Of a stretch of DNA of 51,141 nucleotides, positions 29,921 to 38,808 are shown in pieces; the first letter of the stretch is position 1; each line of letters starts with the position of its first letter. Source of the DNA: Planctomycetota bacterium (GTDB lineage Bacteria; Planctomycetota; Planctomycetia; Pirellulales; Lacipirellulaceae); contig JAJRSE010000046.1 in the NCBI GenBank assembly GCA_024278955.1, positions 1-51,141 on the forward strand, given 5' to 3'. The notes below the pieces were generated by a model. The model ran no database searches. It was not told the origin of the DNA and worked only from the letters and a program-made list of their open reading frames with translations. The position numbers and the translations under genes were made by a program.

Positions 29921-29953
29921 CAAACCCTGCTCTAATTCGTCGCGTGCTATGGG
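29914..29953 (+). other. Hairpin spanning the stop codon of the PEP-CTERM gene
   Basis: CCCATAGCA (29914-29922, which includes the TAG stop) pairs perfectly with TGCTATGGG (29945-29953). No T-run follows, so it may be a 3'-end stabiliser or a non-canonical terminator. Confidence 0.45.
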
Positions 29954-30514
29954 CTAAACTCCTTCACTCACGAGGGTAGCACCGACAGCGTTCGCAAATG
30001 ACATTGCCTGCGGGCATACTGACTCGAATGATTGTCGCCCTTTTGGGGTATTGCAGTCGCAGCACAAGAGGCCAGTCACCTCGAACTCCTCCCGCGCTGC
30101 GCACACCGACACGAGTCCGAGTAGAAGGTTTTCGTCGTGGTTCAATACTAGATAACTTTGCACCACGAACCCCCAAATAATTTTGTCCCATTTCCGAGGC
30201 CCCAAAAGTCCTAAATTGGGCCCATTTTGTCCCACTCGCCATGCAGCAAACCCTAAGATTCTCGATCCAATCGAACTTCCTAAGGGACAAAAACACCGAA
30301 TTAAGTCCCAAAACATGGGACCCCACCCCATGGGACAAAACCCCAATAGAGGGGGGCGAAAACGAAAAACGGCAAGCCGCAAAGCCCAGAAATCGCAATA
30401 CATGGGTCAAGCTTCTCCCCGACTCCGCTCTATCCTCATCCCACAAGAACCGGTAAAAACCGATCTTCCTAATCACGCTATTTTTCTCCTCAATAAGCAC
30501 CTCATAAAAATCCC
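29921..30514. other. Non-coding region upstream of terC
   Basis: About 590 bp with only poorly supported, mutually overlapping frames on both strands (for example 29964-30500 minus and 30183-30554 plus). Their translations are Pro/Arg-rich and match nothing I recognise. The right half holds the repeated TTTTGTCCCA motif described separately. Confidence 0.45.
30181..30340. repeat. Cluster of TTTTGTCCCA motifs in both orientations
   Basis: TTTTGTCCCA occurs at 30181-30190 and 30225-30234. Its reverse complement occurs as GGGACAAAA (30284-30292) and TGGGACAAAA (30331-30340). A related AGTCCCAAAACATGGGACC lies at 30304-30322. Four near-identical sites, two per strand, in 160 bp upstream of terC could be an operator array or a degenerate repeat. 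Confidence 0.6.
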
Positions 30515-31309
30515 ATGGAACTCTTCACTCTCTCCGGGCTCAGCACGCTCGTGATGCTCGTGATCCTGCAAGCGGTTCTCGGCTTCGACAACTTGCTCTA
30601 CATCTCGATCGAGTCCAAGCGGGCACCCGAGGAAAAACAACCGTTTGTCCGTCGCCTTGGCATTGGGCTAGCCGTGGGGCTGCGCGTTGTGCTGCTGTTT
30701 GTCATCATCTCGCTCATCGACCAAGTGCAAACGCCGATTTTTTCGATCCTTTTCACCGACATCTGTACTGCCGAGTTTACGCTCCATAGTCTCATCACGC
30801 TTGTCGGGGGAATTTTCATTCTTTATACCGCGGTCAAAGAAATCACGCACATGCTTGTCATCGAAGAGGTTGGAGAAGGCGTTAACGGCAAAGGCAAAAA
30901 ATCGACGGCCGCCGTCATCTTTTGGATAGTACTGATGAATCTGGTCTTTTCCTTCGATTCTATTCTCTCTGCCATGGCACTCACCCGAGACTTCTGGACC
31001 ATGGCAATCGCTATCCTCATCAGCGGTGCGATGATGCTTTGGCTAGCAGATCGTGTCGCCGAGTTCCTCAAACGCAACCGCATGTACGAAGTACTTGGCC
31101 TTTTCATTCTCTTTATCGTCGGCATCATGTTGCTCGGCGAAGGAGGCCACCTTGCCCAGCTCACACTATTCACCCACCCAGTCACTCCCATGGCCAAAAG
31201 CACGTTTTACTTCTCGATCGGCGTGCTGGTCGCCATCGATCTAGTGCAAAGCCGCTACCGAAAAAAACTGCTAGCCCAACGAGAACAAGAACTACACGGC
31301 AAAGCCTAA
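30515..31309 (+). CDS. TerC family integral membrane protein
   Basis: TerC-family proteins are multi-pass inner-membrane proteins. Members are linked to tellurium resistance and, in several bacteria, to Mn2+ efflux, often supporting exported metalloenzymes. The 264-residue protein has about seven hydrophobic segments. The two conserved acidic membrane motifs are clear: LQAVLGFDNLLYISI near residue 18 and NLVFSFDSILSAMAL at about 140. A short charged cytoplasmic loop (EEVGEGVNGKGKKS) precedes the second. The start ATG has no strong ribosome-binding site. The downstream spacer to rph consists of tandem heptamers. Metal substrate is inferred from the family only. Confidence 0.92.
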   Translation: MELFTLSGLSTLVMLVILQAVLGFDNLLYISIESKRAPEEKQPFVRRLGIGLAVGLRVVLLFVIISLIDQVQTPIFSILFTDICTAEFTLHSLITLVGGIFILYTAVKEITHMLVIEEVGEGVNGKGKKSTAAVIFWIVLMNLVFSFDSILSAMALTRDFWTMAIAILISGAMMLWLADRVAEFLKRNRMYEVLGLFILFIVGIMLLGEGGHLAQLTLFTHPVTPMAKSTFYFSIGVLVAIDLVQSRYRKKLLAQREQELHGKA

Positions 31310-31383
31310 ACCCCTAAACCCCTAAACCCCATACCCCATACCCCATACCCCATCTAACTACTAACTACTAACTACTAACTACT
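31310..31383. repeat. Tandem heptamer array directly before rph
   Basis: The whole terC-rph spacer consists of short tandem units. First come CCCCTAAA-type units, then three copies of ACCCCAT in register, then four copies of TAACTAC, ending directly at the rph ATG. Most steps are 7 bases. It resembles a telomere-like microsatellite that has changed sequence twice while keeping its period. There is no Shine-Dalgarno sequence in it. Confidence 0.85.
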
Positions 31384-32115
31384 ATGCCTCGACACGACCA
31401 ACGAGAAGACAATCAACTACGACCATTCCACATCGAACGCGACGTACCAGGCGCCGCACCAGGACGCGTGCAAGTCAGCGCCGGACGCACCACCGTGCTC
31501 TGCACCGCAAGCATCGAAGAAAACGTCCCGCCCTGGCTCGCCGGAAAAGGCAAGGGCTGGGTTACGGCTGAGTACAACATGCTCCCCGGAAGCACGTCCC
31601 CCAGAAAACGCCGAGACCGTGGCGGGAAAATCGACGGACGCTCTTCCGAAATCCAACGACTTATCGGCCGCAGCCTCCGAGCCGTCGTCGATCTGACGGC
31701 CCTGGGCGAGCGAATGATCACCGTCGATTGCGATGTCCTTGAAGCCGATGGAGGAACACGCACGGCAAGCATTACCGGAGGATTTATCGCACTCGTCGAA
31801 GCGATTCGCTCTCTCGAAGATATCGACAAAACGGGCAAGTCTCCGCTGGCCGGCACCGTCGCTGCGGTAAGCGTTGGCATCGTCGATGGCCAACCGATGC
31901 TCGACGTCGATTACAGCGAAGACGTACGCGCCGACGTCGACATGAACATTGTCATGACCGGCAAGGGACGTTTCGTCGAAGTGCAAGGGTCGGGCGAAGA
32001 GGCAACCTTCAGCGCCGAAGAACTCACCGCCTTGGTTGCCTTGGCACAAGACGGCATCGCCGAACTAAGCAAACTACAACGACAAACCCTCGGAGAGTCG
32101 TGGCCCATGCCGTAA
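31384..32115 (+). CDS. rph: Ribonuclease PH
   Basis: RNase PH is a phosphate-dependent 3'-5' exoribonuclease that trims tRNA precursors and forms a hexameric ring. This matters here because none of the three tRNAs in the window encodes CCA. The 243-residue protein carries the family signatures R-E-D-NQLRPF near the start, [34 protein letters not shown] and [15 protein letters not shown]. The phosphate- and metal-site region is [18 protein letters not shown], and [17 protein letters not shown] follows. The ATG lies directly on the tandem heptamer array, with no ribosome-binding site. Identification is certain. Confidence 0.97.
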   Translation: MPRHDQREDNQLRPFHIERDVPGAAPGRVQVSAGRTTVLCTASIEENVPPWLAGKGKGWVTAEYNMLPGSTSPRKRRDRGGKIDGRSSEIQRLIGRSLRAVVDLTALGERMITVDCDVLEADGGTRTASITGGFIALVEAIRSLEDIDKTGKSPLAGTVAAVSVGIVDGQPMLDVDYSEDVRADVDMNIVMTGKGRFVEVQGSGEEATFSAEELTALVALAQDGIAELSKLQRQTLGESWPMP

Positions 32116-32173
32116 GCCAAGATACGGTTCACTTGCTGGAGAGGTTTTCCTCATGGTCAATAGCCCGGCAAAA

Positions 32174-35100
32174 TCAAATCCCACCGCCGCCACCGCCACC
32201 GCCTAATCCACCACCACCACCACCACCGCCGCCGCCTAATCCACCGCCGCCGCCTTGTCCCGCTGCCTGGGCTTGCCCGGCAAATGTAAACGTCGTGACA
32301 TCGCCAATGCCAGTGAACGAAGGAGAAGCCGTAATGCGAACATAACGCCGATCTGGCGAGATCACCGCGGTAGAAACCATTTGGGTGCCATCAGGGAGCA
32401 CTTGAATAATAGGCTGGAAGCCTACCGCACCCCCGCCGCCAAAACCCAAACGACGCCGACGACGCAAGCCAAGGCGATCGGGAGCAATTCTTGGATCAGA
32501 GAATTGTTCCATTTGCTGAGCAAGTGCCGCCCGGCTGACTGCTTCCTGTCGATTGATTACCACTTCGAGCCGCTCCTCATCCAGCGGCTCGGTACGCCGG
32601 CCATGTTCCAACTCGAAAATAACTAACGCATCACTATCCTCCTGGACAGTAACGTGTTGCCGTTCATGAAGCTGATCTTTGGTGCCAAAAAACTGATAAA
32701 CATCAATCGTTACTTTACCAGCCACCACTTTGCCCCAAACTTTGCGAACCCGAACCCGATAAGTTCCGCCAAAGGCTTTGGCGCAAACATACTGCTCGCT
32801 GAAACCCTTGTCCGCCGATTTTTCGTAGCTGGCATAGGTATCTCCGAGAGAAACTCCGCCACCGCTAGTTCGAGGTTCCTGCAACGAGCAGATCGTACCG
32901 CCCGGCTCTTCCACAATCAAATCAATATCAGCATCGCCAGACCAGGTCGCCTTAACCACAATGTCACGCACTACTGCTTCATTCAACTCGTTTTGGTATT
33001 GGTCGTGGACCGATTGGTCGCTGTCTTTCGACAAGTCTTCTAAGGTAGCTTTCGCAACCCGAATTGCTTTAGAACGAATTGCTTGCTGTTCGCTTGGCCA
33101 AGCATAGGAAAGGATCCCAACCGTAGCCCAGCGGATGCCTTCGACATCTTCCGCCCGCTGCGCAGCCCGCAAACCAAAAACATAGGCTTCGCTATGCAGC
33201 GGAGAAACCTTAACGATCTGACGACAAACCTGCACCGCTCGGAGATCCAAATCGATATACGAAAGGTATTGAGCAATCAACATCAGCTCTTCCGGCGAGT
33301 TACTAAAATCGCAAGCCGACATAATCGCCCGCTCGATCTCGCTCTTCTCACGACCGGCCAATTCCATAGCAATTCCAAGCGTCTCGTACATCCAAGACTG
33401 GACATGCCCCTGACGAATTGCCGATTGGAGATGCTCGATTACCTGATCAAACTTCTGGTCTTTCATCAGCCCACGAATCGACTCGCGAACCTCTGCAGGC
33501 GGCGTCTGCAATTCCACGGTTGTCTCATCAGGCAGACTCGATTCGGTATTCAGCTCAACCACTGTAGTCTCGCTTTCCTCTCCGACCTCCGACTGGTAGT
33601 TGTCGGCCACAGCAAATTGGCCTCCTCCGCCACCTCCTCCGCCTCCAAAGCCACCACCTCCGCCACCTTGGCCGCCACCTTGGCCGCCGCCTTGACCGCC
33701 ACCTTGACCGCCGCCGCCTTGGCCACCGCCAATGATGCCAAGATTCTGAATTGGAAGGACCAGGTCAGCTACCGGATAGACTTTAACTTTCAGCGTCTCA
33801 TTGGCACGGTCTTCCGTCGTGATCAACAAGACTTCTTCGTCAATCACGTAGGTGAGATCCTCAAGGCCCGGTTCTTTGAGCATGAGATTCAGTGCCGAAC
33901 GAAGCGAAATGTTGCTCAGGGTGGTCGTGACTTCGGTATCGGTGCTAATGGCAACTTCTTCGAGGGCCGCGTTATCGAAAATAATCGGAATATTGTACTC
34001 CGTCCGAAGTTGATCGATGACATCGGTCAGCGGAGTATCGACAAAGTCGAGCGGGGCCTTCAAAGGCTCGCGAAGAGCGCTCTGGATGCGCTGCTCTGCT
34101 TTGCTACTCGCACTGAGGTCAACCGAATTGTACTTTTTACGACGGTTCGTCAAGTCTTGGAAAACTTCTGCGTCGGGGTAAATGATTGGGGGATCGTCGG
34201 GAAACGGAATGTGCGAGAGTTCGAGCGTATACATTGCATTGAAGAAGCCGTCCCAACGAGCTGCACGGGCTACTTTTTGGAGATGGTGATGACGTTTTTG
34301 TCTCGCCACGAGTGTCGCGACTCGAGGCACTACCCCGTTGGGATCAAGTTCTTCGACAACCTGGGCAACTTCGATGGCTTCGAGGTAACGTTGTTCGTCC
34401 AGGAGAGAAGAAAAGCGAGCCATCAATTGTTTCTCTCTTTCTCGGTCTCGATTAAGCCGCTCGTTAAGCATCTTACGTTCGCGAACCGAGGCAAGCTCTT
34501 CTTCGCGTTGTCGATCGAGATCGTCCTTAAGTGCTGCCTGATAGCGGGCCTCTTTCAGGGTCGAACGAAGTTTGTCGAGCAACTCTGCTCGCTTGGCCGC
34601 GTCGAGATCTGCCGCTCGCGTGACACTCTCCAATGCAAGCTTGAGATTCTGAATCGCCAGCTTAGGATTCGAGGACATTTCGGTTCGAGCATCGACAATT
34701 TCATTCTGAATATTCTTACTGAGCATCTCTGCGTAGACGCGTCGCTCTTGCTCGACTTGATCAAGAAAAGCTCCCTCGCTAGAGATTCGGTCGAGCAGCC
34801 CTGGCTCTTCAATCGCCCCGGGGCGGACAAGCGAAATGTCGCCTTCGGCAGGCACAGCAGCTTCGACAAAAATGGTCTCGCCTACTTGATCGCTCGGGCC
34901 AAGATCCTCGACCACATGCTGCACGGTGCGTGCTTGGGCGTTACCAGGCTCAATTCGCAACACATTCTGCGCGATTCGCTTGGCTGCTTCATGGTCGCCG
35001 GTCGCAACGGCCCGCTCGGCCAGACGGGTCAGCTGGTCCATACGTGCTCCTACCAACCGCGCTGTTTCGGCCAAACCGGCAGAACCAAGCGTTGGAAGCG

Positions 35101-36142
35101 ACATCCCTTCATCGCCACGAGCGTTTTCTACAATTTGCGTCAAGAACGCATGATCTTCTTGCGAAGCTTCTGGTTCAGCGGTCCAAGTCAATTCGGTCGA
35201 ACCGAAATGTCCTTCAGCCGTAATCTTTACATCAACCGCTTCAGGCAAAGTGTCGGTGGTCGAACCCAAAATGATGGTGTCGCGATCAGCCCGCAATGGC
35301 GGCATCACCGCTGGAAATACTTGCCCCAGTTCACTTGCCAAGTTAACACTCTGTGGCCAAAGAACAGTTACACCTGCCCAATCGGCCAAGGTTTTTCCGG
35401 CGATCTCGGCGTTGCGAATGTTTTCTACTCGGGCTTGCTGGTCACTAATGCCGTCAGCCTCGTTCTGCCAGACCATGTCCGCCTGGACATACATATTGCC
35501 ACCCGTCTGGTTGGCCAAGACGGCGAGAAGCTGGGCGTCGACTTTGGGGCCCACAGCAAAACTGGTCACACTCACGCGAGCATCTCTCAGCATGCTGACC
35601 ACACGGCCAAGCGTCGAGGTGTCAAGCATGTTGGCGATGCTGATGCCATCGCCGAGATAGATAATCGTACGTTGATCTGCATCCGCAAAAGCGAGTCGGT
35701 CGGCAGCCGCTTCGAGGGCACCTGCAAGGTCCGTCGAACCGAGAGGCACTTGCTCGTAAAGCCGCTCGACCGCAGCCTTCATCTCAGGGCTCGATGCAGC
35801 AACAAACTCCTCGGTCATCGCTTTGACATCAAGGTCGACCCCCAACAACTCGACTCGGTCGTCAGCGCCAAGGTTGCTCAAGAGCGACTCAATCGCTGTC
35901 ATAGCCGAGACGCGATACGCGCCTTGCTGGCTCGCCGAAGTATCCATCAACACAACAATCGCAGTGCTGGCAGCTCGACGCTGCTCAACCTCCGGCATAA
36001 GACTCAACGCATAAAACGTCTGGCCTTCCCGCTGGTAGGTGATCATCCGAGACGACTCGGCGGCTACGTTAACGGTAGCAAGATTGGCAGTAAAAAAAGT
36101 GGTTGCACTCAAAAGTGCTGCAATGAATCGATAGTTACGCAT
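32174..36142 (-). CDS. Large secreted VWA protein with STN-like domain and poly-glycine segments
   Basis: The 1322-residue product starts at the ATG at 36142, after GGGAG, with a signal peptide (IAALLSATTFFTANLATVNVAA). A von Willebrand A domain with the MIDAS D67-T-S-A-S71 spans about 58-240. A long charged, probably coiled-coil part (about 400-620) follows. Then comes an STN/secretin-N-like module (about 690-800; VDTPLTDVIDQLRTEYNIPI). Next is a glycine-rich linker of GGQ repeats and a TPR-like helical region (about 900-1080). A beta domain resembling DUF2135 follows (ATWSGDADIDLIVEEPGG). The C-terminus is almost pure glycine. It is probably a surface or periplasmic scaffold; no family name fits the full length. 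A long antisense frame inside it is an artefact. Confidence 0.85.
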   Translation of the reverse strand: MRNYRFIAALLSATTFFTANLATVNVAAESSRMITYQREGQTFYALSLMPEVEQRRAASTAIVVLMDTSASQQGAYRVSAMTAIESLLSNLGADDRVELLGVDLDVKAMTEEFVAASSPEMKAAVERLYEQVPLGSTDLAGALEAAADRLAFADADQRTIIYLGDGISIANMLDTSTLGRVVSMLRDARVSVTSFAVGPKVDAQLLAVLANQTGGNMYVQADMVWQNEADGISDQQARVENIRNAEIAGKTLADWAGVTVLWPQSVNLASELGQVFPAVMPPLRADRDTIILGSTTDTLPEAVDVKITAEGHFGSTELTWTAEPEASQEDHAFLTQIVENARGDEGMSLPTLGSAGLAETARLVGARMDQLTRLAERAVATGDHEAAKRIAQNVLRIEPGNAQARTVQHVVEDLGPSDQVGETIFVEAAVPAEGDISLVRPGAIEEPGLLDRISSEGAFLDQVEQERRVYAEMLSKNIQNEIVDARTEMSSNPKLAIQNLKLALESVTRAADLDAAKRAELLDKLRSTLKEARYQAALKDDLDRQREEELASVRERKMLNERLNRDREREKQLMARFSSLLDEQRYLEAIEVAQVVEELDPNGVVPRVATLVARQKRHHHLQKVARAARWDGFFNAMYTLELSHIPFPDDPPIIYPDAEVFQDLTNRRKKYNSVDLSASSKAEQRIQSALREPLKAPLDFVDTPLTDVIDQLRTEYNIPIIFDNAALEEVAISTDTEVTTTLSNISLRSALNLMLKEPGLEDLTYVIDEEVLLITTEDRANETLKVKVYPVADLVLPIQNLGIIGGGQGGGGQGGGQGGGQGGGQGGGGGGFGGGGGGGGGQFAVADNYQSEVGEESETTVVELNTESSLPDETTVELQTPPAEVRESIRGLMKDQKFDQVIEHLQSAIRQGHVQSWMYETLGIAMELAGREKSEIERAIMSACDFSNSPEELMLIAQYLSYIDLDLRAVQVCRQIVKVSPLHSEAYVFGLRAAQRAEDVEGIRWATVGILSYAWPSEQQAIRSKAIRVAKATLEDLSKDSDQSVHDQYQNELNEAVVRDIVVKATWSGDADIDLIVEEPGGTICSLQEPRTSGGGVSLGDTYASYEKSADKGFSEQYVCAKAFGGTYRVRVRKVWGKVVAGKVTIDVYQFFGTKDQLHERQHVTVQEDSDALVIFELEHGRRTEPLDEERLEVVINRQEAVSRAALAQQMEQFSDPRIAPDRLGLRRRRRLGFGGGGAVGFQPIIQVLPDGTQMVSTAVISPDRRYVRITASPSFTGIGDVTTFTFAGQAQAAGQGGGGGLGGGGGGGGGGLGGGGGGGGI

Positions 36143-36620
36143 AAAAGCGCTCCCTTTGTGTACCTTCGGCACTGTGATCAAGCTCGTTCCGCAAAGTCGA
36201 CCGTACCAGCGCAGACGGTGCCCTTTCGCTGTCCTGAAAAACTCGGTAAATCGGCAACTACTACCAGTTTAAGCTGATCGGGCTGCCCCTGCCAGAAGAA
36301 AGTGTCCAGAACTATGACCCGCTTGCCCTGAATTGGGCCTATTGTATGGATCGCAGGTGAGGTCTGGTGTAGCCATGGCCGCCAAATTCGGTGCCAAACG
36401 GGCGAATCACGACTGACCGCCGGGCCCTAATCTGGTACAAATCGGTTGCGTTCCTACGGGAATAAGGCCTTTCCATGCAGTTTTAGCCAGATCCTCCCGT
36501 TGGAAAGCGACACTCCAGGCGAACCTTTGGCCCCGGCAATCGGGTCCTGCTCAAAGTCTTCTTGCAAGAAAGAAGTCCTGACTCCCCCAGAACGGTTATG
36601 TCCGACGCGGAAAAAAAATA
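36143..36620. other. Divergent intergenic region, no gene seen
   Basis: About 480 bp between the leftward VWA gene and the rightward permease. An open frame starting at 36446 runs out of phase into the permease and is a shadow. I see no strong promoter pair, terminator or repeat. It presumably contains two divergent promoters. Confidence 0.4.
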
Positions 36621-38561
36621 GTGGCCAGCTCTCCTTTTTACCATACTGCACTGCTCGCCCAGCAAGCTGCCGAGCCCTTGTCGACCGACGGGAAGATCGC
36701 TTTATGCGTGACAGCCGTCATTTTCCTCATTTTGCAGTTTCGCAGAGCCGTATCGGTCGACTTGCTGTTTTTAGGCGGATTGGTGGTCGTAACGCTTTCT
36801 GGCGTGCTGAGTTCGGAGCAGGCACTCGCCGGATTTTCAAGCCGTGCGGTCGTCATGATTGCCGCCCTGTTTGCCGCCTCGGCTGGGCTGCGGGCTACCG
36901 GGGCGCTCGACTGGATTGGCAATTGGTTGCTCGGCGGAGCGACTACCGAACGAAGCGCCCTTCTCCGTTTGGCCGCTGCCGTGGTTCCCTCGTCGGCATT
37001 TGTCTTGAATACTCCCCTTGTCGCAATGATGGCCCCGGTTGTCGTCGACTGGTGCCGGCGCCGCGGAATTTCTCCTTCGCGGGTTCTTATTCCACTCAGC
37101 TATTTTACAATCCTCGGCGGCGTTTGCACGCTGATTGGCACCAGCACCACGCTCGTCATCAACGGCAAGCTCTCTGCCATGCAGGCCGAAGGCGGACACC
37201 CTCAGGCAATTGCCGAACGAATTGGCGAACTGTCGTTCTTTGAAATTTCGTCGGTCGGAATTCCAATGGCTCTGATTGGCGTTGCCTACATGTTGCTTGT
37301 CGCACTGCGCCGGCTGCCCGATCGTAGCGAGTTGATTGAACAATTTGGCGAACGTCGGCGCGAGTATTTAGTCGAAATGCAAGTCGAACCTCGCTGCCCA
37401 CTGATTGGCAAAAGCGTGCAAGACGCTGGGTTACGTAACTTGCCGGGGCTATTCTTAATCGAAATTGGCCGAGCCAACGAGACGATCACTCCAGTTACGC
37501 CTCAAGATTATATTCGCTCAGGCGACCGACTGGTCTTTACCGGGGTCGTGACGACGATTGCCGACTTAGAACGGATTCCCGGGCTCGTTCCCGCAGCCGA
37601 TACTACGTTTGAGACCATCCCTGCCGAGCGCACTCGTCGCCAGCTTACCGAAGCCGTGCTCTCGCGTACTTCTCCGCTGATCGGACTCACCGTTCGCGAA
37701 GCCGATTTCCGCAAACGATACAATGCCGCGATTGTCGCAGTCCATCGAAATGGCGAACGACTCACCAACAAAGTCGGCAGCGTACGGCTCGAACCCGGCG
37801 ACACACTGCTACTTCAAACTCGCAATGAGTTTGTCGAGTCGCACCGCAATAGCCATGAGTTCTATCTTGTGAGTCGGGTAGGCAAAACAACGGCTCGGCG
37901 CCACGATCGGGCTCTGCTGGCAAGTTTGCTATTTCTTGGCCTCATCGTTTGGCTAACCATCTGCAGCTTGTGGCCAGACATTTTGCCATGGGGCAATGTG
38001 ATGTCGGGTCGTATCCACGCGATTGCTGCCGTGGCGATCGTGATTGCCATGGTCGCGACTCGGTGCCTGACTACTTCCGAAGCTCGTTCTGCGATCGACC
38101 TGCAAGTATTGCTTACCATCGGCGCGGCCTTAGGCATCGGCGAAGCCCTGGACCGAAGTGGTGCTGCCCACTGGCTAGCGAATTTGCTGGTCAACGGAAC
38201 GACGGCTTTGAAAATCGGCGATCGTTGGGAACCTTTGGTCTTGCTTGCCGTTGTCTATCTTGTTTCGCAGCTATTCACTGAAACGATTACGAACTTGGCC
38301 GTCGCGACCATTATGATTCCGGTCGCAGTAAGCGTTGCAGTTATCGGCGGCTACGATCCTCGACCATTTATCGTCGCGGTCACCTTGGCAGCAAGCTTGA
38401 GCTTCGTCACCCCGATCGGCTACCAAACCAACCTCATGGTCATGGGCCCCGGTGGGTACCAACCTCGCGACTACTGGCGCGTCGGCTGGCCTTTAGCCGT
38501 GTTGCTGACGATTTCGGCCCTGGTGCTTATCCCGTGGATCTGGCCATTCACGCTGCCCTAG
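36621..38561 (+). CDS. SLC13 family permease with two TrkA-C (RCK_C) domains
   Basis: This 646-residue inner-membrane protein has the two-halves layout of SLC13/CitM-type anion permeases. Hydrophobic segments about 25-195 include SSAFVLNTPLVAMMAPVVVDW and GGVCTLIGTSTTLVI. A cytoplasmic insert of about 200 residues holds two RCK_C/TrkA-C modules: EPRCPLIGKSVQDAGLR with ITPVTPQDYIRSGDRLVF, and RTSPLIGLTVREADFR with VRLEPGDTLLLQ. The second membrane half ends in SFVTPIGYQTNLMVMGPGGY. Related proteins are thought to take up sulfate or other anions under nucleotide or ion control; the substrate is unknown. The start is GTG with a weak ribosome-binding site. The TAG stop lies in the end of a MITE-like element. 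Confidence 0.9.
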   Translation: MASSPFYHTALLAQQAAEPLSTDGKIALCVTAVIFLILQFRRAVSVDLLFLGGLVVVTLSGVLSSEQALAGFSSRAVVMIAALFAASAGLRATGALDWIGNWLLGGATTERSALLRLAAAVVPSSAFVLNTPLVAMMAPVVVDWCRRRGISPSRVLIPLSYFTILGGVCTLIGTSTTLVINGKLSAMQAEGGHPQAIAERIGELSFFEISSVGIPMALIGVAYMLLVALRRLPDRSELIEQFGERRREYLVEMQVEPRCPLIGKSVQDAGLRNLPGLFLIEIGRANETITPVTPQDYIRSGDRLVFTGVVTTIADLERIPGLVPAADTTFETIPAERTRRQLTEAVLSRTSPLIGLTVREADFRKRYNAAIVAVHRNGERLTNKVGSVRLEPGDTLLLQTRNEFVESHRNSHEFYLVSRVGKTTARRHDRALLASLLFLGLIVWLTICSLWPDILPWGNVMSGRIHAIAAVAIVIAMVATRCLTTSEARSAIDLQVLLTIGAALGIGEALDRSGAAHWLANLLVNGTTALKIGDRWEPLVLLAVVYLVSQLFTETITNLAVATIMIPVAVSVAVIGGYDPRPFIVAVTLAASLSFVTPIGYQTNLMVMGPGGYQPRDYWRVGWPLAVLLTISALVLIPWIWPFTLP

Positions 38562-38665
38562 TGCTTTGTCAAATCATGATTTTAGGGTCGTCATTTCGAT
38601 TCGACCTTTGAAATACGAGTGAAATCGAAATGACGACCCTAATATTCAATACTGACAAAGCCCTA
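38559..38665 (+). mobile_element. MITE-like element, copy 2 (107 bp)
   Basis: It has exactly the same length as copy 1 at 11496-11602 and is likewise bounded by TA. Left end TAGTGCTTTGTCAAAT, right end GACAAAGCCCTA. A perfect 20-bp inner stem pairs 38582-38601 (TTAGGGTCGTCATTTCGATT) with 38623-38642. Compared with copy 1 it lies in the reverse orientation: aligned that way, the ends are homologous (GCTTTGTCAAAT, then TTTT-GGG) while the inner stems differ. Its left end provides the TAG stop of the upstream permease. Confidence 0.72.
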
Positions 38666-38808
38666 GCAGCATGTTGCTAGATTGTCTTGGTTCTGAGACT
38701 TGCCAAATGTTGGGTGCCGGTATTGCTTGCGAACATCTTTTGCGGCACGATCGTAGTAAACGTCTCGGCGATTCGCAGGTTTTACAAAGGAAGAATCGGA
38801 GCAACCCA

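Noticed and set aside
29964..30500. Minus-strand 178-codon frame upstream of terC.
   Set aside because: Arg/Ser/Gly-rich, no ribosome-binding site, overlaps the TTTTGTCCCA repeat cluster and other frames.
33083..36277. A 1064-codon open frame on the plus strand, antisense to the large VWA gene.
   Set aside because: The minus-strand gene has a clear signal peptide, a VWA motif, and a ribosome-binding site. The antisense frame has none of these and its translation is basic and low in recognisable motifs; it reflects the absence of TTA/CTA/TCA codons in the real gene.
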